DNA of 64,000 nucleotides from Terriglobia bacterium. Lineage in GTDB: Bacteria; Acidobacteriota; Vicinamibacteria; Vicinamibacterales; CAVVIG01. Under the pieces are notes generated by a model. The model did no database searches and had not been told where the DNA came from. It worked only from the letters and a program-made list of their open reading frames with translations. The position numbers were made by a program, and so were the translations under genes. This document shows positions 33,101 to 40,902 of the stretch, in pieces. The stretch is taken from assembly GCA_020073005.1 (NCBI GenBank), contig JAIQFX010000016.1, positions 1 through 64,000 on the forward strand. The letters are read 5' to 3'. Every line of letters begins with the position of its first letter. The stretch's first letter is position 1.

Positions 33101-33372
33101 GGCAGGAGCAGCGCGACGACGGCGACGGCGATCTCGAGCGTCGCGTATGTTCTGAGCGGCCAGCCGCTCCCGCGATCGGATGTCGCCAGCGCGCCGATCG
33201 CCCACGCGCCGATCGCGAGGCCGCCCATGAACGCGGCGAGCACGGTGCTGGCGGCGGCGACCGTGTGGCCGAGCTGCAGCGTCAGCAGTCGCGTCCACGT
33301 GACCTCGTACACGAGTGCGGCCGCGCCCGACGCCGTGTAGAGAAGGAGGAAGAGCCGCCGCGTTGAGGCCAT
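30148..33372 (-). CDS. Fused multi-helix/spermidine synthase-like protein with TPR tail
   Basis: This 1074-residue protein has two homologous six-helix membrane halves, each starting GF-AALVYEV-WTRLL (near residues 13 and 265). Then comes a Rossmann domain of the polyamine synthase type (about 530-750), with EEVCIIGLGSGVTADAALA, ADVVEISPEVVEA and DVIVSEPSNPWMAG, and finally TPR repeats (about 830-1070). Such fused MFS/synthase proteins are common in Acidobacteriota; true aminopropyl transfer is uncertain. The linker between membrane halves (about residues 215-242) is encoded by a repeat array inserted in frame (32661-32742). Confidence 0.85.
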   Translation of the reverse strand: MASTRRLFLLLYTASGAAALVYEVTWTRLLTLQLGHTVAAASTVLAAFMGGLAIGAWAIGALATSDRGSGWPLRTYATLEIAVAVVALLLPFALRAAVPALAWAYADGGAPLRFGVIRLALCLGLVGLPAIAMGATYPIATRWYASSAADAGRLYAMNTAGAAAGALAAGFWLIPALGLRGTTWIGIALNLGAAAGALWIASGATTTTTINAEPAERAERKTKKKQDLSLRSQRSLRSSSSPMPAVALAATAVSGFAALVYEVAWTRLLAMVIGPTTYAFATMAAAFIAGLALGSAAGARLARRVGRPAVWLALVLIGGAVAANAAAWYGATRMPLTVAAQVADPSADFSGVVFAQAIGVALLLLPMTVALGAAFPLALAVAGDAATIVRDTARVYTANTIGAIAGALVAGFVLIPRLGLRATIRDAALVAAIGGAACLAAALRQSHEARAQLRTIGLPIAAAIAAAAGITLTPPWDRALLASGAYKYAAYLGSADLDAVLRAGTLEYYKEGAAGTVSVRLLTGTRSLAIDGKVDASNAGDMLTQRLLGLLPVIIHGHAEEVCIIGLGSGVTADAALAPGTVRHADVVEISPEVVEASHHFDAENGRVLAQPGVRLIVGDGRSHLLLTPRRYDVIVSEPSNPWMAGVASLFTREFFEAARSKLKPGGLLCQWAHTYDISPADLRSIVRTFTSVFPQATLWLVGDGDLLLIGANADAIAPRLAAVDAGARQGRAAALLAPVGVTEGTAPFALLSLYAGGPAEIARYAGDALIQTDDRTVLEYSAPRGIYGRAKDENVVAIRALNPERVPAVREAFERADAVAWASRGMMELKAQAFAPAYDAFRQATAIDSRNVAALSGLSDAAGGSGHLNDEREWLRALAARDPRNAPVRIELSRILAVGGDTQGALQAASDALPLAPDDPRPGEQLASVLADAGDGDRLSQLADAMAGRFPERIDPRYYRAVALFLKGRHEDAVAAARQVVDAAPDHARARGLLGAACATLGRRECAQSAFDAYIRLNPRDPSGYVNAGTFSLRSAHATAAADYFASALAIDPSSAPARSGLSHARAVIAGTR
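32661..32742. repeat. Repeat array inserted in frame in coding sequence
   Basis: The left arm AACGCAGAGACCGCTGAGAC and the right arm ending TTCTGCGGGTTCTGCGTT form an inverted repeat whose outer eight bases match perfectly. The centre is A/T-rich (TTTCTTTTTTG). It codes for AEPAERAERKTKKKQDLSLR-like residues in a loop of the fused protein. The sequence resembles that at 38850-38890. Confidence 0.8.
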
Positions 33373-33391
33373 GCTGCGCCGCGAGTGTACC

Positions 33392-33430
33392 AAAAAAAAG
33401 ACCGGCGCCCAGGTTCCCCGGACGCCGGTC
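33392..33430 (-). terminator. Stem-loop with T-run on the minus strand
   Basis: GACCGGCG (33400-33407) pairs with CGCCGGTC (33423-33430), and eight A residues (33392-33399) give a U-run on the minus-strand transcript. It lies 74 bases past the stop of the TonB-dependent receptor gene, which it probably terminates, and just before the fused synthase gene. Confidence 0.85.
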
Positions 33431-33437
33431 TCGACGA

Positions 33438-33507
33438 GCGACTAACGACTACTGACTAACGACTACTGACTAACGACTACTGACTAACGACTACCCACCA
33501 CTGACTA
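33438..33507. repeat. Heptad array, TAACGAC/TACTGAC units
   Basis: Alternating TAACGAC and TACTGAC units, a 14-base double heptad, are repeated about four times. The receptor gene's stop codon (33505-33507) is the last part of the array. It lies between the stop and the terminator hairpin. Confidence 0.85.
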
Positions 33508-36477
33508 GAAATCAAACTTGAATCCAATCTTCAGCACGCGCGGCGCGACGATTTCCTGCACGCGGCCGAAGTACGACGTGCCGAGCTGGTTGTTGGCGAA
33601 GTCGGTCGTGCTCGCGAAGCCGCGCGTCACCGTCCCGAAGCTGCTCTGGCCCGCGCTCGAATTGATGAGGTTGTGCAGCTCGGCGACGAACGACACCCGA
33701 TGGCCGGGGGTCAGACGGAAGCTCTTGTCCGCCCGCAGCGACAGCAGGTTCAGGAAGTCCGCGCGGTATGCGCCAAGCGGATCGACGCGCAGGCTCGCCG
33801 TGCCCTGCGACAGCCCGACGCTCAGCGTGCGGTCGCGCGGCAGGCCGCTGAGCGCCTGGTAGTTCGCGCCCACGGTGATGCCCAGCGGCGCCTGGTAGCT
33901 GCCGAGCAGCTTGAAGGCGTGCGTCTGGTCGCTGGCGCCCATGCCCTGGCCGATGAAGGGCAGGAGGTTGTTCGGATTCGTGTAGTCGAGCACCTGATCG
34001 CCGTCGAGCCGCGACCACACGTACGACCCCTGCATCTGCCACCGGTTCGACATGCGCTTGTTGAGGGACAGCTCGATCGCCTTGTAGCGCTGCGTGCAGC
34101 TGACGCTCACGTTGTTGCCGCAGTTGGTGTGGAAGAACGTGTCCTTGCCGAGGAAGCCCGGCGCGACCTGATAGAACGTGAGCGAGTGATCGTCGCTCGT
34201 GCCGGTGATGTTGTCCGGCCCGAAGTCGGGCACCGTCTTGTTCAGCAGGTACGCGGCCGAGGCGGTCGTATTGCACGGCAGGCCGTAGCAGTCCTGGTTG
34301 ATCGTCTGGTCGTTGAACCAGCGCTGGATCCAGTCGACGTTGAACGAAATGTTGTTCGCGACTTCGCGCTGGAACGCGAACATGATCTCGTCGTCTTTCG
34401 GATCCTTCAGGTTGGGATCGATGGCGTTCGACTTCGGCACGAACTGGCTCTTCACGGCGCCGAGCACCGGCTGGCCGGCCGCGTTGAAGGCGCCGTTCCA
34501 CGCGTAGGTCGCCACGCCGCCCGTGTTGATGCTGTTCCCGTTGATGCTCGAGTACTCGCTCGTGTACATCACTTCGTAGTACCGGCTGTAGCTCGCCTTC
34601 ACCACGTTCTTGCCGTCTTCCGTGAGCTTGATGACGACGCCGGTGCGCGGCGCCAGCGTGTTCCAGCTGAACGGCGGCTTGACCTCGGGGAACGACTGAT
34701 TGCAGTTCGCGCAGGCGGCGCCCCACTCCGCGCCGCCGTTGCTCTGCGCCGGAATCAGGCCGTCGTAATACGACCAGCGCAGGCCGAGATTGAGCGTCAC
34801 CCGCCCGTAGCTCGCGCGGTCCTGCACGAAGGCGGCGAAGTTCCGCATCTTCGTCTGCTGCGTGAGCGGCGTGTTGTACAGGAAGACTTCGACCGGCGTG
34901 CAGCCGGTGCGGACCGTGGCGTTGCACGTCCCGGCCGGACCGGTGTAGCGGAGCCGGACGTCGTTGAAGACCTCGAAGCCGTCCGTGCCGGTCGGCGTCC
35001 ACCAGTTTTCGAAACCGGTCTTCAGCTGATGGCTCGCGCCGAGCCAGCCGTCGATGTACCGCGTCAGGCCGATGTTGGTCTGATGGCGATACGCGTCGCG
35101 CAGGCGCTGGCCGGTCGGCTCCGGCCCGTCGATGTAGACGCTCGTGCCGATGTTGAACGTCGACGGATGCTGCTGGTTCGCCGGCAGCGCGTTGAATTCA
35201 TCCGAGAACGTGCTCGGCCAGTGCATGTGGAAGTAGGTCGACGACACTTCCAGGAACGTGTTCTGGCCCATCACCGACGTCCAGTTGCCGTTGATGAGGT
35301 TCTTCGGCGATTCCTGGTGCAGCGTGTTGATCGGGTTCGGCTGCGCCACGCCCGCGTTGCGGTTGGGCTGGAACTTCCGGTTGTAGGTCCAGAACATCGA
35401 CAGCGTGTTGCTCTTGTTGATCTGGTACTTGCCGCTGGTCGTGTAGTTGCGCAGGTTGGAGTTGAACGGGTTCGTCAGCGTGCCGTCGGCCGCGATCGTG
35501 GTGTAGCCCGCGGTCGCTTCGACGGTGGAGTAGTTGCGGAACGACCCGAACCACCACAGCTTGTCCTTGACGAACGGGCCGCCGGCGTCGGCGTTGAAGT
35601 CCTGCAGCTTCTGGAGCGTCGGATCGGTGACGCCCTGCGCCTTGAGCTCGGGCGTAATGTTGGAGCCGGTGAAACCGCTCCAGTAGCCCTTGCCGGTGAC
35701 GCTGTAGGTCGCGTCGCCCTTCAGGTTGTTGCCGCCGGATTTCGGGATGACGTTGATGTTGGCGCCGCCGCCGCCGCCGACCTCCGCGCCCATGGCCGCC
35801 GTGTCGACCGAGATTTCCTCGGTCGAGCCGAAGTCCATGTAGTACATCGACCCGTAGTTCTGCGGCGTGTCCGCGGTGACGCCGTAGTAGTTCAGGTTGT
35901 AGTTGCCCGCGCCGTGCGCGACCATGCCGGTCGACGTCGCCGCGTTCAACCCGCCCGGATCCTGACGGCCCATCGTCATGCCCGGCAGCACCGTCGTCGA
36001 TCCGAAGATCGTCCGCGACGTCGGCACCGCGGTCAGGATCTCCTGCGACAGACGCGCGCCGACTTTCGTGTTCTCGACGTCCACGGTCGGCGACGCGCCG
36101 CTCACCGTGACGGTTTCCTGCAGGGACGCGAGCTTCATCGCAGCGTCGACGGTGACCGTCTGGCGCACGGGGACGACGATCCCTTCGCGAATGAGCGGCG
36201 AGAAGCCGGCCAGCTCGAATTTCAAGGTGTAGGTCCCGGTGTTGACGCCCGGGAAGCGATAGAGCCCGCGCTCGTTCGTCAGGGCCGTCTGCGAGCCCAT
36301 GATCGCCGGGCCCGACAGCGTGACGGTGACGCCGGGCAGCACGCCGCCCTGGGCGTCGACGACTTTGCCGTCCAGTTCGCCGAAGACCTGGCCGGTTTGC
36401 GCCGCGGCCGGTGCGAGACCGAACGCAAGCAGAAGCGCTGAAGCAGCGAGAGCCCGAAGGACCGCGCGTTTCACCAT
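33505..36477 (-). CDS. TonB-dependent receptor, Oar-like, with carboxypeptidase-regulatory domain
   Basis: This 990-residue outer-membrane protein has a signal peptide ending AAAQTG, a CarboxypepD-regulatory domain (about 30-115: VDAQGGVLPGVTVTLSGPA), a plug region with ANINVIPKSGGNNLKGDATY and a large beta barrel ending in KIGFKFDF with a terminal aromatic. Such receptors of Acidobacteriota are thought to import large or polymeric substrates. GGAGG precedes the ATG at 36477. It is transcribed singly and ends in a rho-independent terminator. The substrate is not known. Confidence 0.9.
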   Translation of the reverse strand: MVKRAVLRALAASALLLAFGLAPAAAQTGQVFGELDGKVVDAQGGVLPGVTVTLSGPAIMGSQTALTNERGLYRFPGVNTGTYTLKFELAGFSPLIREGIVVPVRQTVTVDAAMKLASLQETVTVSGASPTVDVENTKVGARLSQEILTAVPTSRTIFGSTTVLPGMTMGRQDPGGLNAATSTGMVAHGAGNYNLNYYGVTADTPQNYGSMYYMDFGSTEEISVDTAAMGAEVGGGGGANINVIPKSGGNNLKGDATYSVTGKGYWSGFTGSNITPELKAQGVTDPTLQKLQDFNADAGGPFVKDKLWWFGSFRNYSTVEATAGYTTIAADGTLTNPFNSNLRNYTTSGKYQINKSNTLSMFWTYNRKFQPNRNAGVAQPNPINTLHQESPKNLINGNWTSVMGQNTFLEVSSTYFHMHWPSTFSDEFNALPANQQHPSTFNIGTSVYIDGPEPTGQRLRDAYRHQTNIGLTRYIDGWLGASHQLKTGFENWWTPTGTDGFEVFNDVRLRYTGPAGTCNATVRTGCTPVEVFLYNTPLTQQTKMRNFAAFVQDRASYGRVTLNLGLRWSYYDGLIPAQSNGGAEWGAACANCNQSFPEVKPPFSWNTLAPRTGVVIKLTEDGKNVVKASYSRYYEVMYTSEYSSINGNSINTGGVATYAWNGAFNAAGQPVLGAVKSQFVPKSNAIDPNLKDPKDDEIMFAFQREVANNISFNVDWIQRWFNDQTINQDCYGLPCNTTASAAYLLNKTVPDFGPDNITGTSDDHSLTFYQVAPGFLGKDTFFHTNCGNNVSVSCTQRYKAIELSLNKRMSNRWQMQGSYVWSRLDGDQVLDYTNPNNLLPFIGQGMGASDQTHAFKLLGSYQAPLGITVGANYQALSGLPRDRTLSVGLSQGTASLRVDPLGAYRADFLNLLSLRADKSFRLTPGHRVSFVAELHNLINSSAGQSSFGTVTRGFASTTDFANNQLGTSYFGRVQEIVAPRVLKIGFKFDF

Positions 36478-36530
36478 GGACCTCCTCCAAACAAAGGACA
36501 AGTGGATGTTCGTGGGCGAACGATACACGC

Positions 36531-36554
36531 TTTTGTCACAGGGTGACGACAAAA
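36531..36554. promoter_or_regulatory. Inverted repeat between divergent genes, possible operator
   Basis: TTTTGTC (36531-36537) and GACAAAA (36548-36554) are separated by ten bases, in the intergenic region shared by the receptor and the sulfatase-like gene. A GACAAAACTTGTC palindrome overlaps on the right side. It could bind a dimeric regulator; this is only structural evidence. Confidence 0.35.
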
Positions 36555-36640
36555 CTTGTCCGGTTCCTTACGGCTCATGTAAGCGCGATACGGACGTTTG
36601 GATTGCGTTGACCGTAAACGGGTTGCGCTACCATGCGGAC

Positions 36641-38770
36641 GTGACGCGCCAGCGCAGGCGGTGGCCTCCCGGTGCGCTGGCGATCCTGTGCGCGGGCCTG
36701 GCCGTCGCATCCTGCCAGCGCCGTGCGGTCGCCGACCTCCATCCGATCGCCGGCCAGAACGTCTTCCTGATCACGATCGACACGCTCCGCGCCGACGCGC
36801 TGAGCTGTTACGGCGGCGCCGCGGCGACGCCGGCCCTCGATCGCCTCGCCGGCGAGGGCGTGCGCTTCGAATTCGCGCACGCGCACAGCGTGCTGACGCT
36901 GCCGTCGCACGCGAGCATTCTCACGGGCCAGTACCCGTTCCAGCACGGCGTGCGTGACAACAGCGGCTACCGCGTCGCGCCCGAGGCGCGCACGGTCGCG
37001 ACGCTGCTGAAGGAGCGCGGATACCGGACCGCGGCGTTCGTGGCGGCGTTTCCGTTGCACTCGCGGTTCGGCTTGAACCACGGATTCGACGTCTACGACG
37101 ACCGCTTCGGCGATACGCGCGCGCCGACCGAGTTCGCGATGCCCGAGCGCTCCGCGGCGGACATGGTGCCGCTCGCGCGCGGCTGGCTCGCCGAACGCGT
37201 GAAGGCGCCGGCCGGCGAGCGCTGGTTCGTCTGGCTGCACCTCTTCGATCCGCACGCGCCGTACCGGCCGCCGGCGCCGTTCGACGCGCGCTACGCGGGA
37301 CGCCCGTACTACGGCGAGGTCGCCGCCGCCGACGCCGCGCTGGCGCCGCTGCTCGACGATCTCCGCGCGTCGCCGCGTCCGACGCTCGTGATCGTCACCG
37401 GCGATCACGGCGAGGGTCTCGGCGAGCACGGAGAGCAATCGCACGGGCTGTTCGCGTACGAGTCCACGCTGCGCGTGCCGCTGATCCTCGCGCAATTGGG
37501 ATCGTCGTCCGGCGCGCGAGCGGGTGGGGAAGTATCACCGGTCGCGGCGCGGCACGTGGATATTCTGCCGACGATTCTGGACGCCGTCGGTCAGGCGCCG
37601 CCGCCGGATTTGCCGGGACGCACGCTGCTCCCGGCGGCCGAGCGCGTCAGCGGGTCCTCGCCGCGCCCGTCGTATTTCGAGGCGATGAGCGCGATGCTCA
37701 ATCGCGGGTGGGCGCCGCTCACCGGCGTCCTGATCGATCGCGACAAGTACATCGAGTTGCCGCTGCCCGAGCGGTACGACCTGAAGACGGATCCTGCCGA
37801 GCACGAGAATCTGTTCGGACGATCGGCCGAGCGTGATCGCACGCTCGCGGCGGCCCTCGGCGCATTCGCGACTACGCCGCCTGGAACCCGGCGCGCCGAA
37901 GCGGCCGACGCCGCGGCGCGATTGCGCGCGCTCGGCTACGTTTCAGGCAACGCCCCCGCGAAGGCGCGCTACACCGAAGCGGACGATCCCAAGACGCTCG
38001 TCGCGCTCGAGCAGGCGATGCACGATGCCGTCGACGCGTTCGGCGCGGGACGATTCGAGGACGCGGCGCAACTGTACCAGCGGGTCATCGCGAGCCGATC
38101 GGACATGGCGATTGCGTACCGGCATCTGGCGTTCATCGAGGCGCAGCGAGGCCGTCTGAACGTGGCGATCGACGTGTTGCAGCGGGCGCTGCGCGCCGGC
38201 GTGAGCGACGCGTCGGCCGCGGCGCAGTTAGGCGGCTACCTTGCGGATGCCGGTCAGACCGCTCAGGCGATTCGGCTGCTCGAGCCGATCGCCGCGAATG
38301 CTGACGCCGACGTCGACACGCTGAACCTGCTCGGGATTACGTACGCGCGCGCGGGCCGGCGTCCGGACGCAGGCCGGATGTTCGAGCGCGTGCTCGCGCT
38401 GAACCCGCAGAGCAGCGTGCCGCTCGAAAATCTTGGAATGCTGGCGCTCGACGCCGGCGACCTCGCGCTGGCGCGGCGGCACTTCGAGCGCGCGGTGCAG
38501 GCCGATCCGCGATCGTCGCGCGCGCATGCGGACCTCGGGGTCGTCGCGTCGAGGAGCGGCGATGCCGCCGCCGCAATCGAGGAATGGAAGCGCGCCGTGC
38601 AGCTGGATCGCACGAACTTCGACGCGCTCTACAATCTGGGCGTTACGCTCGCGCAGCGCGGCCAGCCGGACGCGCAGTCCTATCTCGAGCAATTCGCGCG
38701 CACGGCGCCGCCATCGTTTTACGCCAATGACCTCCGTGAGGTGGCCCGGATTCTCGGGACCCTCCGCTGA
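36641..38770 (+). CDS. Sulfatase-fold hydrolase fused to TPR repeats
   Basis: This protein of about 709 residues has a lipoprotein-like signal (LAVASC). The first 330 residues are of the alkaline-phosphatase/sulfatase fold: NVFLITIDTLRADALSCYG, HSVLTLPSHASILTGQYP, VIVTGDHGEGLGEHGEQSHG with metal-binding residues. The sulfatase signature C/S-x-P-x-R is replaced by T-L-P-S-H, so formylglycine cannot form and Thr may be the nucleophile, as in phosphodiesterase-type members. TPR repeats fill the second half. The GTG at 36641 has a TACCAT box six bases upstream and appears leaderless. Confidence 0.8.
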   Translation: MTRQRRRWPPGALAILCAGLAVASCQRRAVADLHPIAGQNVFLITIDTLRADALSCYGGAAATPALDRLAGEGVRFEFAHAHSVLTLPSHASILTGQYPFQHGVRDNSGYRVAPEARTVATLLKERGYRTAAFVAAFPLHSRFGLNHGFDVYDDRFGDTRAPTEFAMPERSAADMVPLARGWLAERVKAPAGERWFVWLHLFDPHAPYRPPAPFDARYAGRPYYGEVAAADAALAPLLDDLRASPRPTLVIVTGDHGEGLGEHGEQSHGLFAYESTLRVPLILAQLGSSSGARAGGEVSPVAARHVDILPTILDAVGQAPPPDLPGRTLLPAAERVSGSSPRPSYFEAMSAMLNRGWAPLTGVLIDRDKYIELPLPERYDLKTDPAEHENLFGRSAERDRTLAAALGAFATTPPGTRRAEAADAAARLRALGYVSGNAPAKARYTEADDPKTLVALEQAMHDAVDAFGAGRFEDAAQLYQRVIASRSDMAIAYRHLAFIEAQRGRLNVAIDVLQRALRAGVSDASAAAQLGGYLADAGQTAQAIRLLEPIAANADADVDTLNLLGITYARAGRRPDAGRMFERVLALNPQSSVPLENLGMLALDAGDLALARRHFERAVQADPRSSRAHADLGVVASRSGDAAAAIEEWKRAVQLDRTNFDALYNLGVTLAQRGQPDAQSYLEQFARTAPPSFYANDLREVARILGTLR

Positions 38771-38793
38771 GCCCGACGGTCCAACGCCAATGC

Positions 38794-39017
38794 AACCACG
38801 GAGGACACTGAGGACACGGACGGAAGTAGCCACGGAGACACGGAGAAGAAATGAGGTTGAACGCAGAGCTCGCTGAGATCGCAGAGCGCGCGTGATCAGG
38901 ATTCGGCGGGCGCCGCGAAGCGGCGTCACAGGCGTCACGTCTGAAGGCGGCCTGCTGCGCAGGCCGACCCGCCGAATCTTCTGGCGCGCCCTCCGTTCCT
39001 CCGCGTCCTCCGTGGTT
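38794..39017. repeat. Composite palindromic element between genes
   Basis: The stretch 38771-39083 has no gene. It holds a 224-base element bounded by perfect 13-base inverted repeats (AACCACGGAGGAC, 38794-38806 and 39005-39017). Inside is a second inverted repeat (GATTCGGCGGG, 38900-38910, with complement 38968-38978) that closes two hairpins, CGCCGC-GAA-GCGGCG (38911-38925) and GGCCTGC-TGC-GCAGGCC (38949-38965). The outer arms are made of ACACGGAG-like and GCAGAG-like units. A TTC run (about 39020-39040) and TTCGTG units follow. Confidence 0.75.
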
Positions 39018-39083
39018 CATCTTCTTCTTCTTCTTCTTCGCGCGTCTTCGTGATTTCGTGTCTTCGTGGCCACCGTTCGGGCC

Positions 39084-39605
39084 TTAGCCACTCTTTATCT
39101 GGTGAAAGCGCGCGAGATCGATGGCGCGTTGCCGTCCCGCCACGATGCGCGCGACGACGAGGCGCAGGGCGAACAGCGCGTGGGCGCCGCCGACGAAGAC
39201 GAGTTCCACCGGAACCGGCCGGGCGATCGCCATCGGCGCGGCATTGAAGATCGTGGCGAGCAGGAACAGCACGACGAACAGCGGATCGGACGCGGCGGCG
39301 CCGGCGGGGCGGCCAAACGTCATCGCTGCGTGCTCCCAGCCCGAATCGGCGGTCTCATGAAAGACCTGAAGATAGCGGCCGATCCGTTCCACGCCGACGT
39401 GCAACGAGAAGACGGCCTCGAATGCCGCGGCCAGCACGAGCAGGGGTAGGAGAGTGGCCACTGGCGCCGACGTGACCGCAGCGGTCCCGACGGCAAGTCC
39501 GGCCCAGGCGGCGATGCCGGCGACGAAAATGCAAACGCGTGCAGTTCCGCGCTGCCGGATGGTGGCGCGGAGCGCGCGGTATTCCTCGTCGTCACGCGCA
39601 GTCAT
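39084..39605 (-). CDS. Hypothetical membrane protein
   Basis: This 173-residue protein has membrane segments near 24-43 and 45-65 and further ones near 105-120 and 128-150. Between them lies SLHVGVERIGRYLQVFHE. I recognise it as a conserved hypothetical of Acidobacteriota at best. Start ATG at 39605. It runs convergent to the sulfatase-like gene, separated by the composite palindromic element. Confidence 0.65.
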   Translation of the reverse strand: MTARDDEEYRALRATIRQRGTARVCIFVAGIAAWAGLAVGTAAVTSAPVATLLPLLVLAAAFEAVFSLHVGVERIGRYLQVFHETADSGWEHAAMTFGRPAGAAASDPLFVVLFLLATIFNAAPMAIARPVPVELVFVGGAHALFALRLVVARIVAGRQRAIDLARFHQIKSG

Positions 39606-39669
39606 AGGCCCTCATCCAGCGCCCCGGACCTGCCGATAGTACAAGGAGACTATGGGCGCCCTAATCCCC

Positions 39670-39697
39670 TTGCAGTCTATGAATTGTCTGGTACAAT
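39670..39697 (+). promoter_or_regulatory. Sigma-70-like promoter of the carboxypeptidase gene
   Basis: TTGCAG (39670-39675) and TACAAT (39692-39697) are separated by 16 bases, a good housekeeping promoter. The GTG start at 39708 is only ten bases beyond the -10 box, so the mRNA would have little or no leader. Confidence 0.65.
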
Positions 39698-39707
39698 GCC
39701 GGCTCAC

Positions 39708-40838
39708 GTGAAGCAGAAAACACTCTTTTGGATCAACGCGTCGGCTTGTGCCGGCCTCCTCGTCCTCGCCGGCGCTTCCGCGTCGGCCCAGACGAAGTCT
39801 CCGGGGTCCCCGGCCAGTTCCTCGAAGCCCGCCGCAAAAGCCAAGTCCACAACCGCGAAGACGGCCGCGCCCGCGAAGGCGCCCGCGGCGAAGGCGCCGG
39901 TCGCGAAAGCGACGTCGCGCCCGCCTGCGTACTCAGCCGCGCGCGCCGAGACGCGCAAAGCGAAACTGGCTCGCGCGCGCGCCGTGTCGACGGCCCGCGA
40001 AATGGCGGACACGATCCTGCCGCGCTACAAAGTGGACGCGAGCGGCGATCTGGTGCCCGACGTGCGGGCCGCGGCCGCCATCATCTATAACCCGGACACC
40101 AACGAGGTGCTCTGGGAAGCGAACTCGCAGAGCCAGCGCTCGATCGCGAGCATCACGAAGGTGATGACCGCGACGGTCTTCCTCGAGAACAACCCGGACC
40201 CGTCACAGCCGGCGATCGTCACGCGAGGTGACGTGTTCCAGGCGTCGACCACGCATCTGCGCGCGAACGACAAGGTGACGACCGACGATCTGCTGCACCT
40301 GCTGCTCATCGCGTCGGACAACGCGGCGGCCCGGGCGCTCGCGCGGATCTCGCCGTACGGGTCGGAAGGCTTCGTGCGCCGGATGAACGAGAAGGCCGCG
40401 GAGCTTGGTCTCGAGAGCACCAGCTACGCCGATCCCTCGGGCCTGCTCAGCGACAACGTGTCGTCGGCGTACGACATGGCGCGGCTCATCACGCACGCGT
40501 CGGCGGACGAGCGCATCTCGTCGGTGATGCGAACGCCCGAGTACACGGTGCGCACCGCCAATCGTCGCGTGATTACGTTCCACAGCACGAACCATCTCCT
40601 CGGACGTCCAGACGTCGACGTCCGCGCCGGCAAGACGGGATTCATCTCCAAGGCGGGCTATTGTCTGGCGACGCTGTTGCGTCTGCCGGAAGGGGGCCAG
40701 CAGGTGGCCGTCGTCGTGCTCGGCGCGCGCTCGAACGCGGGCCGCTTCATGGAGACGCAGAACCTCTTCGCGTGGCTGACGACGAAGGCGCCGACGATCT
40801 TTGGCCCGAAGCCGCCGCTGCCGCAGCCGCAGGAGTAG
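39708..40838 (+). CDS. D-alanyl-D-alanine carboxypeptidase (S11)
   Basis: This peptidoglycan DD-carboxypeptidase of 376 residues has a signal peptide, an Ala/Lys/Pro-rich linker (about 30-75) and the S11 penicillin-binding domain. All three catalytic motifs are present: S-x-x-K in SIASITKVMT, SDN in IASDNAAARAL and KTG in AGKTGFIS. It trims the terminal D-Ala of stem peptides in the periplasm. The GTG at 39708 is favoured by the promoter position; an ATG at 39696 overlaps the -10 box. Confidence 0.88.
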   Translation: MKQKTLFWINASACAGLLVLAGASASAQTKSPGSPASSSKPAAKAKSTTAKTAAPAKAPAAKAPVAKATSRPPAYSAARAETRKAKLARARAVSTAREMADTILPRYKVDASGDLVPDVRAAAAIIYNPDTNEVLWEANSQSQRSIASITKVMTATVFLENNPDPSQPAIVTRGDVFQASTTHLRANDKVTTDDLLHLLLIASDNAAARALARISPYGSEGFVRRMNEKAAELGLESTSYADPSGLLSDNVSSAYDMARLITHASADERISSVMRTPEYTVRTANRRVITFHSTNHLLGRPDVDVRAGKTGFISKAGYCLATLLRLPEGGQQVAVVVLGARSNAGRFMETQNLFAWLTTKAPTIFGPKPPLPQPQE

Positions 40839-40848
40839 CTGTCGGCTC

Positions 40849-40902
40849 TCAGCTTTCTACTTCTGCCTTCTGCCTTCTGCCTTCTGCCTTCTAACTTCTC
40901 AC
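40849..40902. repeat. Heptad array, CTTCTGC family
   Basis: About five CTTCTGC units with variants (CTTCTAA, CTTCTCA) separate the convergent carboxypeptidase and FdhE-like genes; the stop of the latter lies in the array. Same family as 14814-14866 and 59243-59277. Confidence 0.8.

Noticed and set aside
30841-33366. Very long plus-strand open frame antisense to the fused synthase gene (also similar ones over the receptor gene at 33673-36441).
   Set aside because: These are extremely Arg-rich, low-complexity translations typical of antisense frames in GC-rich DNA, with no domain motifs; the opposite strand carries clear conserved proteins.
38771-39083. Integron attC site considered for the nested hairpins at 38900-38978.
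   Set aside because: No R'/R'' boxes of the GTTRRRY type, no cassette gene and no integron integrase are visible.
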